61,583 nt of DNA from Bacteroidota bacterium (GCA_947451115.1 CANFXV010000012.1:1-61583), one strand, 5' to 3'. Positions 52,123 to 61,583 are shown, counted from the first letter of the stretch. Translations and numbers: made by a program. The notes: generated by a model from the letters alone, not told the origin.

Positions 52123-53421
52123 TTATGGGTTTGTTATTTTTTCATTTTTGACCACTTTACCACCCATCATCACAAATTTTACTCTTTGTAATTCAGAGAT
52201 ATCTTTTAATGGATCTCCTTTTACTGCAATGATGTCAGCGAATTTGCCAATTTCAATAGAACCAATTTCTTTGTCTTTATTTAACAATTGTGCATTCACG
52301 ATTGTACCAGCTTGAATGGCTTGCATTGGGCTCATTCCAATTTTAATTAATTCACCAAATTCACGCGCCGAATAATTGGCTGGCCAACCAATAAAGTCGG
52401 TACCCAGGCCAATCTTCAGTCCCTTTTTTACACCCAAGCGTAATTTTTCATACATACCTTCTCTAGAATCTTTGGCCAGTGCAATGGCCTTGGCTAAGGC
52501 TTTGCTGTCTGCTAGCTTTTCTTTGAAATACAAATCAATGGTTAAGGTGGGTATTAAATAAGTACCATGTTGCACCATTAAATCAATGGCTTCCTCATCC
52601 ATATACGAGCCATGTTCAATACTTCTAACCCCTGCCTTCACAGCTTGCTTAATACCCTCAGTAGCATGTGCATGGGCCATTACAGGAACATCTCTACGGC
52701 CAGCTTCCTCTACTGCCATTTTTAATTCCTCTGGACTAAAATGAACATTTTGTGGATTATCGCCTGTGGTCATAAAGGCACCTGTTACTAAAATTTTTAT
52801 CCAATCACTTCCATTTTTTATTTCGGTGCGAATGGCTTTTCTTATTTCTTCTGGGCCATCTACAATTAATCCGTCGGGAATAATTTTTTGTTCGTAAGAA
52901 ATAAAGTTGATATCACCACCTCCACCAGTCACAGATAAATAATGACCAGCCCCATAAATATGCGGCCCCAGAAAAAGTCCTTTATTAATCGCATTTCTTA
53001 TTTCTAAATTAGCGAAGCCAACATCCTCATCACCTGCAACACGAAGGGCAGTCCAACCCTCGGAAAGTAAGTCCTGCACTGCTTTTAAACCCGTCAAGGT
53101 TTTGGCTGCAGAACTAGCGCGTAAATGTCCTACTTGATAATCATCTGAACTATTGTCTGGATGCACATGCGCATCAATCAGCCCAGGTAAAAGGGTATAA
53201 TCACCTAAATCTATAATCACAAAGCCATTGCCATATTTACTTAGATGTAAATTTTCTTTGTTGTCTATGGCAATGATTTTATTATCACTAATTACAACGG
53301 CTGGATTTGCAATTATTTTTCCTGTTCCATCAATTAAATTTTTTGCGAGCAGCACCGTCTTTTGGCTCAATGCATGAATGCTTAGTACAAGAAATGCGCA
53401 AATACTTACTATGGGTTTCAT
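52123..53421 (-). CDS. Secreted amidohydrolase
   Basis: A 432-residue metal-dependent hydrolase with a signal peptide (about 1-19). The site is complete: D-A-H-V-H (His85, His87), Lys209 in W-I-K, His250 in A-H-A-H, His270 in I-E-H-G-S and Asp342 in G-T-D. It belongs to the group of imidazolonepropionase-like/prolidase-like secreted enzymes cleaving cyclic amides or X-Pro dipeptides. A second member is at 59548. It starts the operon with the serine hydrolase. Confidence 0.9.
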   Translation of the reverse strand: MKPIVSICAFLVLSIHALSQKTVLLAKNLIDGTGKIIANPAVVISDNKIIAIDNKENLHLSKYGNGFVIIDLGDYTLLPGLIDAHVHPDNSSDDYQVGHLRASSAAKTLTGLKAVQDLLSEGWTALRVAGDEDVGFANLEIRNAINKGLFLGPHIYGAGHYLSVTGGGGDINFISYEQKIIPDGLIVDGPEEIRKAIRTEIKNGSDWIKILVTGAFMTTGDNPQNVHFSPEELKMAVEEAGRRDVPVMAHAHATEGIKQAVKAGVRSIEHGSYMDEEAIDLMVQHGTYLIPTLTIDLYFKEKLADSKALAKAIALAKDSREGMYEKLRLGVKKGLKIGLGTDFIGWPANYSAREFGELIKIGMSPMQAIQAGTIVNAQLLNKDKEIGSIEIGKFADIIAVKGDPLKDISELQRVKFVMMGGKVVKNEKITNP

Positions 53422-53538
53422 TGTTTAAATTTTACTCCCCTCAATTTAGATAAAAAAATAGCTAACTTTTCATTTCTCCTACTAAGTTTATTATATTTAA
53501 AGAACCATTGTATCCAACCAAATCAAAAATATACTAAG

Positions 53539-54381
53539 ATGTCAAGTACTTTTTTATCTACTGCACAGATTGAAGCTTACCATAGAGATGGATACCTGAT
53601 TGTGAAAAATTTTTGCACTCAGGCAGAAGTAGACAAATTATATACCACGGCCCTACAAGATGATGCGATGGCGAAAAATGCCTTGGACTTAAATGATCAA
53701 ACCGGAAAAAAAACAAGGCTATCCTTGTGGTTCACGCCAGGCAATGATGTTTTTGGTTATTTAACTAGAAGCGAAAGAATGGTGGCGGGGGTAGGACAAT
53801 TATTAAATAGTGGAGCTCCGGTTTGCCATTTTCATTCTAAATTGATGCAAAAAGAACCCAAGGTGGGTGGCGCTTGGGAATGGCATCAGGATTATGGGTA
53901 TTGGTACAAAAATCAGTTCATGTTTCCTGATCAGTTGATTAGTGTGATGGTAGCTTTAACCCCAGCCAATAAAGAAAATGGTTGTATTCAGGTGATTAAA
54001 GGTTCTCATAAAATGGGCAGGGTCAACCATGGTTTTGCAGGGGAACAAGTAGGTGCCGACCAAATAATGGTTGATAATGCATTGAAAACCATGGACTTAG
54101 TCTATGTTGAAATCGAAGCTGGAGATGCCCTTTTCTTTCATAGCAATATTTTACATCGTTCGGAGGCCAATTTGTCCAATAGTCCAAGGTGGTCCATCAT
54201 TTCCTGTTATAGTGCGCAAACTAATTTAGCCTATAACGAAACCTCCAATTCCTGGCATACACCAATTGAGACCGTGCCCAATGAAGCAATCATGGACTGG
54301 ACTTCTAGCTCACTAGCCGCCGCCGATTTTTTAAAGAAAGAAAATGATCCTGCGCTTAAACCAACTCAGTGGGAAAAATAA
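53539..54381 (+). CDS. Phytanoyl-CoA dioxygenase (PhyH) family protein
   Basis: A 280-residue Fe(II)/2-oxoglutarate oxygenase. The metal ligands are His116 and Asp118 in W-H-Q-D, and His206 in L-H-R-S; a 2-oxoglutarate-binding Arg is likely in S-P-R-W near 217. Related bacterial enzymes hydroxylate amino acids, osmolytes (ectoine) or natural products. It lies upstream of the xylose genes with a 118-base gap holding a palindrome, so it is probably a separate unit. It differs clearly from the PhyH protein at 8375. Confidence 0.9.
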   Translation: MSSTFLSTAQIEAYHRDGYLIVKNFCTQAEVDKLYTTALQDDAMAKNALDLNDQTGKKTRLSLWFTPGNDVFGYLTRSERMVAGVGQLLNSGAPVCHFHSKLMQKEPKVGGAWEWHQDYGYWYKNQFMFPDQLISVMVALTPANKENGCIQVIKGSHKMGRVNHGFAGEQVGADQIMVDNALKTMDLVYVEIEAGDALFFHSNILHRSEANLSNSPRWSIISCYSAQTNLAYNETSNSWHTPIETVPNEAIMDWTSSSLAAADFLKKENDPALKPTQWEK

Positions 54382-54393
54382 TACCAATGGTAT
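54381..54393. promoter_or_regulatory. 13-base palindrome upstream of xylB
   Basis: ATACCA, a single A, TGGTAT. It overlaps the PhyH stop codon and lies 106 bases before the xylB ATG. A repressor operator is possible, but such short palindromes also arise by chance. Confidence 0.3.
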
Positions 54394-54444
54394 AAGAATT
54401 CGTATTAATTGCACATACTAATAATTTATTTCTTAGTTTTAGAG

Positions 54445-54481
54445 ACAGTAAAAATCGCATTCAAAAACTTGTACTGTTTTT
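54445..54481 (+). promoter_or_regulatory. Overlapping inverted repeats in the xylB leader
   Basis: ACAGTA (54445-54450) can pair with TACTGT (54472-54477), and AAAAAC (54463-54468) can pair with GTTTTT (54476-54481). The two pairings share bases and exclude each other. The second ends 18 bases before the ATG at 54500. An attenuation or operator role is speculative. Confidence 0.3.
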
Positions 54482-54499
54482 AAAAAGTATTCTAACATT

Positions 54500-55999
54500 A
54501 TGTATTTATTAGGAATTGATATAGGCACTTCTTTTATTAAGTTGTCTTTGGTGGATGCGGCAACGCAAAAAAACATAACTACAGTTCAATTTCCAGATAC
54601 GGAAAATGCCATTGTTTCCAAACAACTAGGTTGGGCCGAACAATCACCTAATACCTGGTGGGAGCAGGTACAAAAAGGCGCTTTAAAATTACATGCTGCC
54701 GCTAAAAAAATTGATCCTTCTTATGAGCCTCAATCCATTGCTGCCATTGGTATTGCTTATCAAATGCATGGACTAGTCTTGGTAGATAAAAATCAACATG
54801 TTTTAAGAGACAGTATCATTTGGTGTGATAGTCGTGCGGTGGACTATGGCCATAAAGCATTTGATGCTATCGGGCATGAAAAAGCTTTAGCACATTTATT
54901 GAATTCTCCTGGAAATTTTACTGCCTCAAAATTGGCTTGGGTAAAAGAAAATGAACCAGCCGTATATGCGCAAATAGATAAAATAATGTTGCCTGGTGAT
55001 TTTATTGCCATGAAATTGACAGGAGAAATAACCACAACAATCGCTGCTTTGTCAGAAGGCATTTTTTGGGATTTTAAAAACAAAGAAATTTCGAAATCGG
55101 TGCTAGACTATTTTGGATTTGACGCTTCTTTTTTTCCAAAAATTCAAGAAGTATTTAGTCACCATGGGGCTTTGCAAGCATCTGTGGCCAGCGCTTTATC
55201 CTTAAAGGCAGGAATTCCAGTTACTTATAAAGCAGGAGACCAACCCAACAATGCCCTTTCTTTAAACGTATTGGCACCGGGCGAAGTAGCAGCCACTGCA
55301 GGCACTTCTGGTGTTATTTATGGCGTGGGGGATACCTTATCCTATGACCTAAAATCTCGTGTCAATAGTTTTGCGCATGTGAATCATACTGCCGAGACCA
55401 ATAGAATTGGGATGTTATTGTGTATTAATGGAACAGGTATTTTAAATAGCTGGGTGAAAAAAATGGTGGGTGTGAATTACGATTACAATCAAATGAATCA
55501 GGCCGCCTCAAGCATTGAAGCTGGTAGTGAAGGTTTAAAAATATTTCCATTTGGCAACGGAGCAGAACGCATTTTTGAAAATAAAATTTTAGGTGCACAG
55601 TTCGCGGGCATCGATTTAAACAAACATACAGCAGCACATATTTTTAATGCTGCACAAGAAGGCATTGCCTTTACCTTTAGATATGGCTTAGACATTATGC
55701 GTGAAAATAATTTGCAACCAAGCATTATTAGAGCTGGTCATGCAAATTTGTTTTTGAGTAAAATGTTCAGCCAGGCCTTTGTGAATGCAACTGGGGTGCC
55801 AGTGGCCCTCTATCATTCAGACGGAAGTGTGGGCGCGGCCATTGGCGCAGGCATTGGATCGGGAATTTACAAAAATGCTACCGAAGCTTTTTCCGATTTC
55901 AAGCCCATTCAAATCATCGAGCCAACTAAGGTAGCGCAGTATGATGCACTTTATGCAGATTGGAAAAATCAATTAGAAAAACATTTGCTAAATAATTAA
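54500..55999 (+). CDS. xylB: Xylulokinase
   Basis: A 499-residue FGGY kinase that phosphorylates D-xylulose to xylulose-5-phosphate. It has the ATP/phosphate motif [11 protein letters not shown] near the start, M-H-G-L-V-L-V-D near residue 90 (xylulokinase signature), catalytic Asp in K-A-G-D-Q-P-N-N near 246 and the C-terminal [12 protein letters not shown]. It precedes xylose isomerase by 23 bases, which fixes the specificity well. Confidence 0.94.
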   Translation: MYLLGIDIGTSFIKLSLVDAATQKNITTVQFPDTENAIVSKQLGWAEQSPNTWWEQVQKGALKLHAAAKKIDPSYEPQSIAAIGIAYQMHGLVLVDKNQHVLRDSIIWCDSRAVDYGHKAFDAIGHEKALAHLLNSPGNFTASKLAWVKENEPAVYAQIDKIMLPGDFIAMKLTGEITTTIAALSEGIFWDFKNKEISKSVLDYFGFDASFFPKIQEVFSHHGALQASVASALSLKAGIPVTYKAGDQPNNALSLNVLAPGEVAATAGTSGVIYGVGDTLSYDLKSRVNSFAHVNHTAETNRIGMLLCINGTGILNSWVKKMVGVNYDYNQMNQAASSIEAGSEGLKIFPFGNGAERIFENKILGAQFAGIDLNKHTAAHIFNAAQEGIAFTFRYGLDIMRENNLQPSIIRAGHANLFLSKMFSQAFVNATGVPVALYHSDGSVGAAIGAGIGSGIYKNATEAFSDFKPIQIIEPTKVAQYDALYADWKNQLEKHLLNN

Positions 56000-56022
56000 T
56001 AAAAACTATAAAAATAAATTGT

Positions 56023-57351
56023 ATGTCAGTAGTACTAGGTAAAAAAGAATTTTTTAAAGGCATTGGCGCCGTAAAATTTGAAGGATTGAACAGTGATAAT
56101 CCATTGAGCTATCGTTGGTATGACGAAAATAAAATAGTCGCAGGCAAGTCCATGAAAGAATGGTTGCGTTTTGCAGTAGCTTATTGGCATAGTTTTGTTG
56201 GAAATGGGGCTGATCCTTTTGGAGAGCCTACTTTAATTTATCCTTGGAATGAACATAGTGATGCAGTAGAACGTGCCAAGGACAAAGCCGATGCTGCTTT
56301 TGAATTTATCACCAAATTAGGTTTGCCTTATTATTGTTTTCATGATGTAGATGTTGTGGATCATACGAATGATGTAAAAGAAAACGATAGACGCATGCAA
56401 GCATTGACTGCCTATTTGAAAGAGAAGCAGGATGCCAGCGGCGTAAAATTATTATGGGGCACTGCTAATGTGTTCAGCAATAAGCGTTACATGAATGGTG
56501 CATCTACCAATCCTGATTTTCATGTATTGACCCATGCTGCTGCACAAGTAAAAGGAGCCTTAGATGCAACCATTGCATTGGGCGGAGAGAACTATGTTTT
56601 TTGGGGAGGACGCGAAGGCTACATGACCTTGTTGAATACAAATATGAAAAGAGAGAAAGAGCATTTGGCTAAATTTTTACATACCGCAAAGGACTATGCA
56701 AGAAAAAATGGTTTCAAAGGAACTTTCTTTATCGAACCAAAGCCATGCGAACCCACTAAGCATCAATATGATTATGACAGTGAAACAGTGATTGGATTTT
56801 TAAGACAATACGATTTACTGAATGATTTCAAATTAAACATCGAAGTGAATCATGCTACTTTAGCGGGTCATACTTTCCAACATGAATTACAAGTGGCTGT
56901 AGATGCTGGTATGCTAGGAAGCATTGATGCCAATAGAGGCGATACGCAGAATGGATGGGATACAGATCAGTTTCCTACGAATATCAATGAATTGGTAGAA
57001 TCTATGTTGATCATTGTAGAAGCGGGTGGATTTCAAGGGGGCGGAATTAATTTTGATGCCAAGCGCAGAAGAAATTCAACAGATCCTATAGACTTATTCC
57101 ATGCACATATTGGAGGTATTGATACTTTTGCGCGTGCACTGATTACGGCAGATGCGGTTTTACAAAAATCCGAGTACAAGAAAATTCGCACCAATAGATA
57201 TGCTTCTTATGATGCTGGTAAAGGAAAAGAATTTGAAGAAGGAAAATTAAGCTTGGAAGATTTAAAAGCCTATGCAATAGAAAAAGGAGAACCAGTAGCA
57301 ATAAGTGGACAACAAGAGCATCTTGAAAATATCATCAACAGACATATTTAG
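56023..57351 (+). CDS. xylA: Xylose isomerase
   Basis: A 442-residue class II xylose isomerase converting D-xylose to D-xylulose. Marks include F-H-D-V-D (catalytic His), V-F-W-G-G-R-E-G-Y near 190 (metal/substrate site), E-P-K-P and [12 protein letters not shown] near 345. Its order after xylB is the reverse of enteric xylAB. The stop TAG overlaps the GTG start of the permease gene (TAGTG), so the four genes form one translated run. No xylose transporter or XylR regulator is seen here. Confidence 0.97.
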   Translation: MSVVLGKKEFFKGIGAVKFEGLNSDNPLSYRWYDENKIVAGKSMKEWLRFAVAYWHSFVGNGADPFGEPTLIYPWNEHSDAVERAKDKADAAFEFITKLGLPYYCFHDVDVVDHTNDVKENDRRMQALTAYLKEKQDASGVKLLWGTANVFSNKRYMNGASTNPDFHVLTHAAAQVKGALDATIALGGENYVFWGGREGYMTLLNTNMKREKEHLAKFLHTAKDYARKNGFKGTFFIEPKPCEPTKHQYDYDSETVIGFLRQYDLLNDFKLNIEVNHATLAGHTFQHELQVAVDAGMLGSIDANRGDTQNGWDTDQFPTNINELVESMLIIVEAGGFQGGGINFDAKRRRNSTDPIDLFHAHIGGIDTFARALITADAVLQKSEYKKIRTNRYASYDAGKGKEFEEGKLSLEDLKAYAIEKGEPVAISGQQEHLENIINRHI

Positions 57352-58667
57352 TGAACTCATCGCCAGACAATAAACTAGGCTTATGGACAAGTACCTCATT
57401 GGTAGTCGGTAATATGATTGGGGCAGGTGTTTTTATGATGCCTGCTACCTTGGCTGGATTTGGAGGCATTAGTTTAATTGGATGGGTATGTTCTGCCATT
57501 GGTGCATTTTTTATAGCCAAAGTTTTTGCGCATCTAAGTAAATTATTGCCTGCAGCAGATGGAGGACCATTTGCTTATTCTCAAAAAGGCTTGGGTGATT
57601 TTGCAGGATTCTTAGTAGCATGGGGTTATTTGGTTTCAGTTTGGTGTACCAATGCAGCCATTACGGTTTCTTTTGTAAGTGCCCTAAGTACTTTTATTCC
57701 AGCCTTGGCAAGCAATACCAGCTTAGCTATTGTTACAGGGCTAGCCACGATTTGGTTTTTAACTTGGATTAATTCCTTAGGTATCGTCACTTCTGGTAGA
57801 GTGCAATTGATTACGACAATTTTAAAAATTGTGCCCATTATTTTAATTGGATTGGTAGGTTTATTTTATATCCATTGGGAAAATTTTCTTCCATTTAATT
57901 CAAGTGGAACTTCTACGATTGCAGCCATCACAGCCACCACTACTTTAACCTTTTTTGCTTTTTTGGGTATTGAATGTGCCACCATTCCATCGGGCAGTGT
58001 GGCCAATTCTGCAGCTACGGTGGCCAAGGCCACTACCTTGGGGACATTAATTGCCACCGTGGTATATATATTAAGTACCGTAAGTATCATGGGTATGATT
58101 CCAGCCGCGCAATTAAAAAATAGTGTAACCCCTTTTGCAGATGCAGCAGTTTTAATCTGGGGCCATGGGGCGGAATACTGGGTGAGTGCAGGAGTAGCTA
58201 TCGCTGCCTTTGGTGCATTGAATGGATACATTTTAATTCAAGGACAGTTGCCCTATGCAGTGGCCAAGGATAAATTGTTTCCACAATTATTTACACGAAA
58301 AAATAAAAATGGCGTACCTGTATTAGGGGTAGTTATTTCAAGTGTATTTGTTTCTTTGTTTATGTGTATGAATTACACCAAGGGCTTGGTGGAGCAGTTT
58401 AAGTTTTTAATTTTAATGACTACTTCTACCATTTTAATTCCTTATTTTTTTTGTACGGCCTCTTATATTATTTTGAGGTTTAAACTGCCATTTAAATCTA
58501 ATCAATATTCCATAGCAGCATTATTGCTTGCTACCATGACCTTTGTTTTTTGTTTGTGGATCATGTTAGGTCTTGGACAGGAAACTGTTTTCTGGGGATT
58601 TTTCTTAACCATGAGTGCTGTACCTATCTATGTTTTTGCAGTAGCCAAAAGAGATAAAAATTTATAA
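57351..58667 (+). CDS. APC-family amino acid permease
   Basis: A 438-residue membrane protein with about twelve transmembrane segments. G-N-M-I-G-A-G-V-F-M near residue 20 is the APC substrate-binding helix motif, and the protein resembles the basic amino acid/agmatine antiporter branch (AdiC-like). It starts at a GTG overlapping the xylA stop. The next gene, 27 bases on, encodes an arginine-deiminase-fold enzyme, so arginine or a related guanidino compound is the likely substrate. A sugar role is unlikely for this family. Confidence 0.9.
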   Translation: MNSSPDNKLGLWTSTSLVVGNMIGAGVFMMPATLAGFGGISLIGWVCSAIGAFFIAKVFAHLSKLLPAADGGPFAYSQKGLGDFAGFLVAWGYLVSVWCTNAAITVSFVSALSTFIPALASNTSLAIVTGLATIWFLTWINSLGIVTSGRVQLITTILKIVPIILIGLVGLFYIHWENFLPFNSSGTSTIAAITATTTLTFFAFLGIECATIPSGSVANSAATVAKATTLGTLIATVVYILSTVSIMGMIPAAQLKNSVTPFADAAVLIWGHGAEYWVSAGVAIAAFGALNGYILIQGQLPYAVAKDKLFPQLFTRKNKNGVPVLGVVISSVFVSLFMCMNYTKGLVEQFKFLILMTTSTILIPYFFCTASYIILRFKLPFKSNQYSIAALLLATMTFVFCLWIMLGLGQETVFWGFFLTMSAVPIYVFAVAKRDKNL

Positions 58668-58694
58668 TTTTACACCCACTATAATTTAAACCCT

Positions 58695-59564
58695 ATGCGT
58701 GCGCATTCTGAATCAGGCAAACTAAGTTCATTGTTTATTAAAAAAGCAGCCGCTGCATTTATGGATGATGCCCATGTCTCCAAACATTGGGAAGCCTTGA
58801 ACTATTTAGGTAAACCAGCAATTGATAAAGCACTTGCTGAATATGAAGCGTTTGAAAAAATTTTAAAAGAGCATGGTGCGGAAATTTTTTATTTTCCTGA
58901 AGATGATGCTGTGAATATGGATTCCATTTATTGCAGAGATGCCTCTATTGCTACCAGTAAAGGCATGATTATTTGTACGATGGGTAAGGAAGGACGTAAA
59001 AACGAACCAATTGCACAAAAAAAGGCTTTTGAAGACAATGGTATACCGGTGCTTGGGGTGATTACAGCACCAGGAACAATTGAAGGTGGTGATGTAGCTT
59101 GGTTAGATGAAAAGACTTTGGCAGTGGGCCATACGTATAGAACCAATGAAGAAGGCATTCGACAAATAACTGCCTTATTAAAGCCATTAGGTGTGGATGT
59201 GATTACTGTGCCAATGCCACATTATAGAGGACCTTCCGATGTATTTCATTTGATGTCGGTATTAAGTCCTGTTGCAGCTAATTTAGCTGTAGTATATTCT
59301 CCATTAATTCCAATAGTATTTAGAAATGAATTAATCGCTCGTGGCTACGAACTAGTAGAAGTACCCGAATCGGAATTCGATAGCATGGGTTGTAATGTAC
59401 TTGCCTTAGCGCCTCGCACTTGTTTAATGGTGAAAGGCAATCCAATTACTAAATCCCGATTAGAAGCAGCCGGTTGCAAAGTAATTGAATATGAAGGTGC
59501 AGAAATTAGTGTGAAAGGCGGGGGTGGCCCTACTTGTTTGACCAGGCCTATTTCAAGAGCTTAA
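58695..59564 (+). CDS. Arginine-deiminase/DDAH-superfamily hydrolase
   Basis: A 289-residue guanidino-modifying enzyme. The catalytic set is Glu130 in I-E-G-G-D (130-133), His185 in F-H-L-M-S and the nucleophilic Cys281 in P-T-C-L-T-R-P. The length and the C-R-D motif near 80 are closer to dimethylarginine dimethylaminohydrolase (DDAH) than to the 400-residue arginine deiminases. Products would be citrulline plus an amine or ammonia. It pairs with the APC permease. Its end overlaps the convergent amidohydrolase gene by 17 bases. Confidence 0.9.
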   Translation: MRAHSESGKLSSLFIKKAAAAFMDDAHVSKHWEALNYLGKPAIDKALAEYEAFEKILKEHGAEIFYFPEDDAVNMDSIYCRDASIATSKGMIICTMGKEGRKNEPIAQKKAFEDNGIPVLGVITAPGTIEGGDVAWLDEKTLAVGHTYRTNEEGIRQITALLKPLGVDVITVPMPHYRGPSDVFHLMSVLSPVAANLAVVYSPLIPIVFRNELIARGYELVEVPESEFDSMGCNVLALAPRTCLMVKGNPITKSRLEAAGCKVIEYEGAEISVKGGGGPTCLTRPISRA

Positions 59565-60972
59565 CTTTTTCTGCAGTGGCTGATAAAATTTCATCCAGCT
59601 CTTTCCTGCTTAAGTATTTTCCCATATTCACCACTGCGTCAATTTTTTTGGTGTTATTTATATCCATTAATGGATTTGCATTGAGTAACAATAAGTCTGC
59701 ATTTTTACCAATTGTAACGGAACCATAGGCTTTGGATTGATTGAAAAAAGCAGGCCCATTGACTATCGAACAAATCAATGCTTGTTGCGGACTTAGTCCG
59801 TATTTGACCATGATGGCCAATTCATCATGCATGCCTAATCCAGGATAATTAAAAGAGTTTAAATAACCAGCATCTGTTCCAGCTAAAATGGTCACGCCAC
59901 TTTTATAAAGTAAGGGAAGTAAGCGAGCACCTGCTTCAAAATTTTTATGTCTAAATTCAATGGCTGCTGCATTGTCCTTAGCCGCTCTGTCTATTCTCCA
60001 GTTGTAAGTTCTTTTTAAGGCAGGTCCTAAATACCTTAAGTAGTCGTCCTGCATATGACTAGTTTGGTCTAAATAAGTAGTTATAAAGGATCCATTGATG
60101 GTCGGAACAACGGCAGTGCCATTGGCAGCTAGTTGTTTAAATTTTACCATCGCTATAGCACTATCAAAACTATTTAAGTAAAGTTCATTGGCTTCTTTGC
60201 TACTAATTTTATTGGCTGCTCTTAATTTAGTAATGCTGTCTTCAAATTTAGAAGCGGATCTTTGTAAATAACCAATATGCTCAATCGCAGACAAGCCATT
60301 TTTTGAAAAAACGTCCACATTCATGGTGGCGGGTACATGTCCAGTTACTTTCCAACCTCTTTTTCTTGCCGCAATAATACTTTTTAAAAATAAAGCTGGC
60401 GCTAAGGTATTATCGGTTATTTTAATAAAATCTACTTTTAATTTTTGCAAGGAATCCAATGCATCCGATAGTTCCAACTCAGTTCCAATTTCCAAATCCC
60501 CTGGCCAGATGGAATTAATCCCTTCTAATTTTGGGCCAGAGGTAAAAATAGTTGGCCCTAGTAAAGTTCCATTGGCGATTTGATTTTTCCAGTCTAAAAC
60601 TTCCAAGCTGATGTCTCCAGCGCAGTCTCTTACATGACCAATTCCCATAGCGATGAACAAGGGAAGCAATATTTTATTTTCTTCTTTTAAGGTATCTCCG
60701 CCAAAATGAACATGCATATCCCAAAGAGAGGGTAGCATGTATTTATCAGTGGCGTCAATGGTATTAGCAGCAATATATTGTTTGTTGATGGAGCTATTGC
60801 CAATGGCCGTAATTCTATTTTTCTGAATGGCAATGGTTTGATGGGCAATAATTTTGTTGTGTACAACATCTACAATATTGACATTACGAATAACTAAGTC
60901 CACTTTTTTAACTTGCGCATGGATGCTTAGCGTAATCAATAGCAATACACTCAAAAAGGATAATAATTTCAT
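59548..60972 (-). CDS. Secreted amidohydrolase
   Basis: A 474-residue protein from the ATG at 60972 with a signal peptide (about 1-19, ending I-H-A-Q). Metal-site motifs: W-D-M-H-V-H, F-I-K-I-T (Lys), V-T-G-H-V, I-E-H-I-G and A-G-T-D-A-G. It is related to the amidohydrolase at 52123, but the two have diverged. Members cleave peptides or cyclic amides outside the cytoplasm. It follows the GNAT gene at 60990 by 17 bases on the same strand. Confidence 0.9.
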   Translation of the reverse strand: MKLLSFLSVLLLITLSIHAQVKKVDLVIRNVNIVDVVHNKIIAHQTIAIQKNRITAIGNSSINKQYIAANTIDATDKYMLPSLWDMHVHFGGDTLKEENKILLPLFIAMGIGHVRDCAGDISLEVLDWKNQIANGTLLGPTIFTSGPKLEGINSIWPGDLEIGTELELSDALDSLQKLKVDFIKITDNTLAPALFLKSIIAARKRGWKVTGHVPATMNVDVFSKNGLSAIEHIGYLQRSASKFEDSITKLRAANKISSKEANELYLNSFDSAIAMVKFKQLAANGTAVVPTINGSFITTYLDQTSHMQDDYLRYLGPALKRTYNWRIDRAAKDNAAAIEFRHKNFEAGARLLPLLYKSGVTILAGTDAGYLNSFNYPGLGMHDELAIMVKYGLSPQQALICSIVNGPAFFNQSKAYGSVTIGKNADLLLLNANPLMDINNTKKIDAVVNMGKYLSRKELDEILSATAEKVKLLK

Positions 60973-60989
60973 TGTATAATTTTGATCTT

Positions 60990-61544
60990 TTATTTTCTCC
61001 AATCCCAAAGTACGATGTCCCAACCAATACCACCATAATTTAAGGTATCTATAATTTGAAATCCAGTTTTTAAATGCGCTTTGATAGATCTTGGATTTTC
61101 TTGCGCTACATCGGTAATTAAATATTGATATTCTTTGCTTAAACTTTGTTGATAATAAGTATACATTTTTTGGACTAACCCAATACCTCTATAAGCTTTG
61201 CCAACACAGAGTTGGCCTACTAAAATGTAATTGATGTTTTTTAAACAAGCATCTTTATAATTCAAAGCATCAATGGAATCAAATAAACTGTCTAGTAATG
61301 GGTGTTGGCCATAACTCTCTTTAGTAGTGACAATTACATAGCCAGCAATTTTATCACCATCCTTAGCAATAATGGAAGGCTGAAACTGATGCATTTGTTG
61401 CAAGGTTTCCATGGTATATTCTGCAGTCAAAAATCCTTCTTTACCAGCTTCTTCTTCGCCAATTAATACCCTTAAATTTTCTCTTTGTAACAAACGAATT
61501 GCTTCTAAGTCTTTTTCATTGCTAACGCGTACAATTTCTACCAT
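60990..61544 (-). CDS. GNAT-family N-acetyltransferase
   Basis: A 184-residue GNAT protein from the ATG at 61544 (a TTG lies upstream at 61562). The strand-4 motif L-V-G-Q-L-C-V-G is followed by the acetyl-CoA loop Y-R-G-I-G-L-V near residue 115, and the late segment E-N-P-R-S-I-K-A-H-L-K-T-G-F is typical. The substrate is unknown. It is the first gene of a two-gene unit with the amidohydrolase. Confidence 0.9.
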   Translation of the reverse strand: MVEIVRVSNEKDLEAIRLLQRENLRVLIGEEEAGKEGFLTAEYTMETLQQMHQFQPSIIAKDGDKIAGYVIVTTKESYGQHPLLDSLFDSIDALNYKDACLKNINYILVGQLCVGKAYRGIGLVQKMYTYYQQSLSKEYQYLITDVAQENPRSIKAHLKTGFQIIDTLNYGGIGWDIVLWDWRK

Positions 61545-61583
61545 GGTATTATTTTTATTCAATATACTACAATCAATTATAAA

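Noticed and set aside
1..61583. CRISPR arrays, tRNA or rRNA genes, IS elements, prophage genes
   Set aside because: No regularly spaced repeats, cloverleaf T-arm signatures, transposases, integrases or phage structural proteins were seen on either strand.

Overview
The window is AT-rich bacterial chromosome and reads as Bacteroidota, probably Chitinophagaceae or a close relative. The supporting signs are short Sec signal peptides ending in A-Q, Tat-type 'RRxF' leaders on periplasmic enzymes, leaders without clear Shine-Dalgarno sequences, TAnnTTTG-like -7 elements close to start codons, and family content typical of the group (DUF5009/HGSNAT-like acyltransferases, YdeI/DUF1801 proteins, DUF1593, PF13528-type glycosyltransferase, short Ppx, VWA/MoxR pair). 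Genes are packed tightly: several converge with touching or overlapping stops, and the only non-annotated stretch over 300 bases (19420-19789) holds a 53-codon gene. I see no tRNA, rRNA, CRISPR array, insertion sequence, prophage or riboswitch.

Layout. 1-875: small accessory genes, including the end of a YefM-type antitoxin, a YoeB toxin gene broken by a frameshift, a DUF2442 protein and an unknown small protein. 939-6180: secreted hydrolases (acetyl-xylan-esterase-like, serine hydrolase, esterase, M20 peptidase), closed by a strong terminator. 6218-10276: orphan TrpF-like protein, an operon of PhyH dioxygenase, VanZ and YdeI/CDGSH-tail proteins, and two GNATs. 10269-14121: GH5 lipoprotein, secreted DUF1593 protein and small secreted proteins. 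14140-19419: methyltransferase, DEAD-box helicase, NIF3-like, PhnA-like, outer-membrane protein and half-size MFS protein. 19491-25017: small basic protein, then two HGSNAT-like membrane acyltransferases around a Tat-exported sugar isomerase-like protein, a saccharopine-dehydrogenase-like protein and an SDR. 25018-30074: VWA, MoxR/ChlI ATPase and LTA-synthase-like sulfatase in one operon. 30225-36682: CDGSH protein, alcohol dehydrogenase, DUF2461, dihaem cytochrome c peroxidase, GlpD with DUF1801, and a TolB-like propeller. 36765-41329: Gfo/Idh/MocA oxidoreductase, Omp85-like barrel, metallophosphoesterase, VF530 and an RluE-like pseudouridine synthase. 41399-44883: secreted ADP-ribosylglycohydrolase-like protein, ribokinase and GRP-family sugar transporter. 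44963-50721: CBS protein, polyphosphate enzymes Ppk and Ppx, LpxH-like phosphatase, glycosyltransferase and beta-flower protein, closed by a bidirectional terminator. 50794-53421: serine hydrolase and amidohydrolase. 53539-59564: PhyH, then xylulokinase, xylose isomerase, APC permease and arginine-deiminase-fold enzyme in one run. 59548-61544: a second amidohydrolase and a third GNAT.

Functionally the window suggests a heterotroph that attacks plant-type polysaccharide (GH5, acetyl-esterase-like protein, xylose isomerase and xylulokinase), scavenges ribose-containing compounds (41399-44883), respires glycerol-3-phosphate and handles peroxide in the periplasm, and stores polyphosphate. No single novel defence or mobile system is evident. 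The most interesting units are the ribose-scavenging operon, the xylose genes joined to a permease/guanidino-hydrolase pair, the HGSNAT-like cluster, and the VanZ protein with a glycine/cysteine-rich tail.
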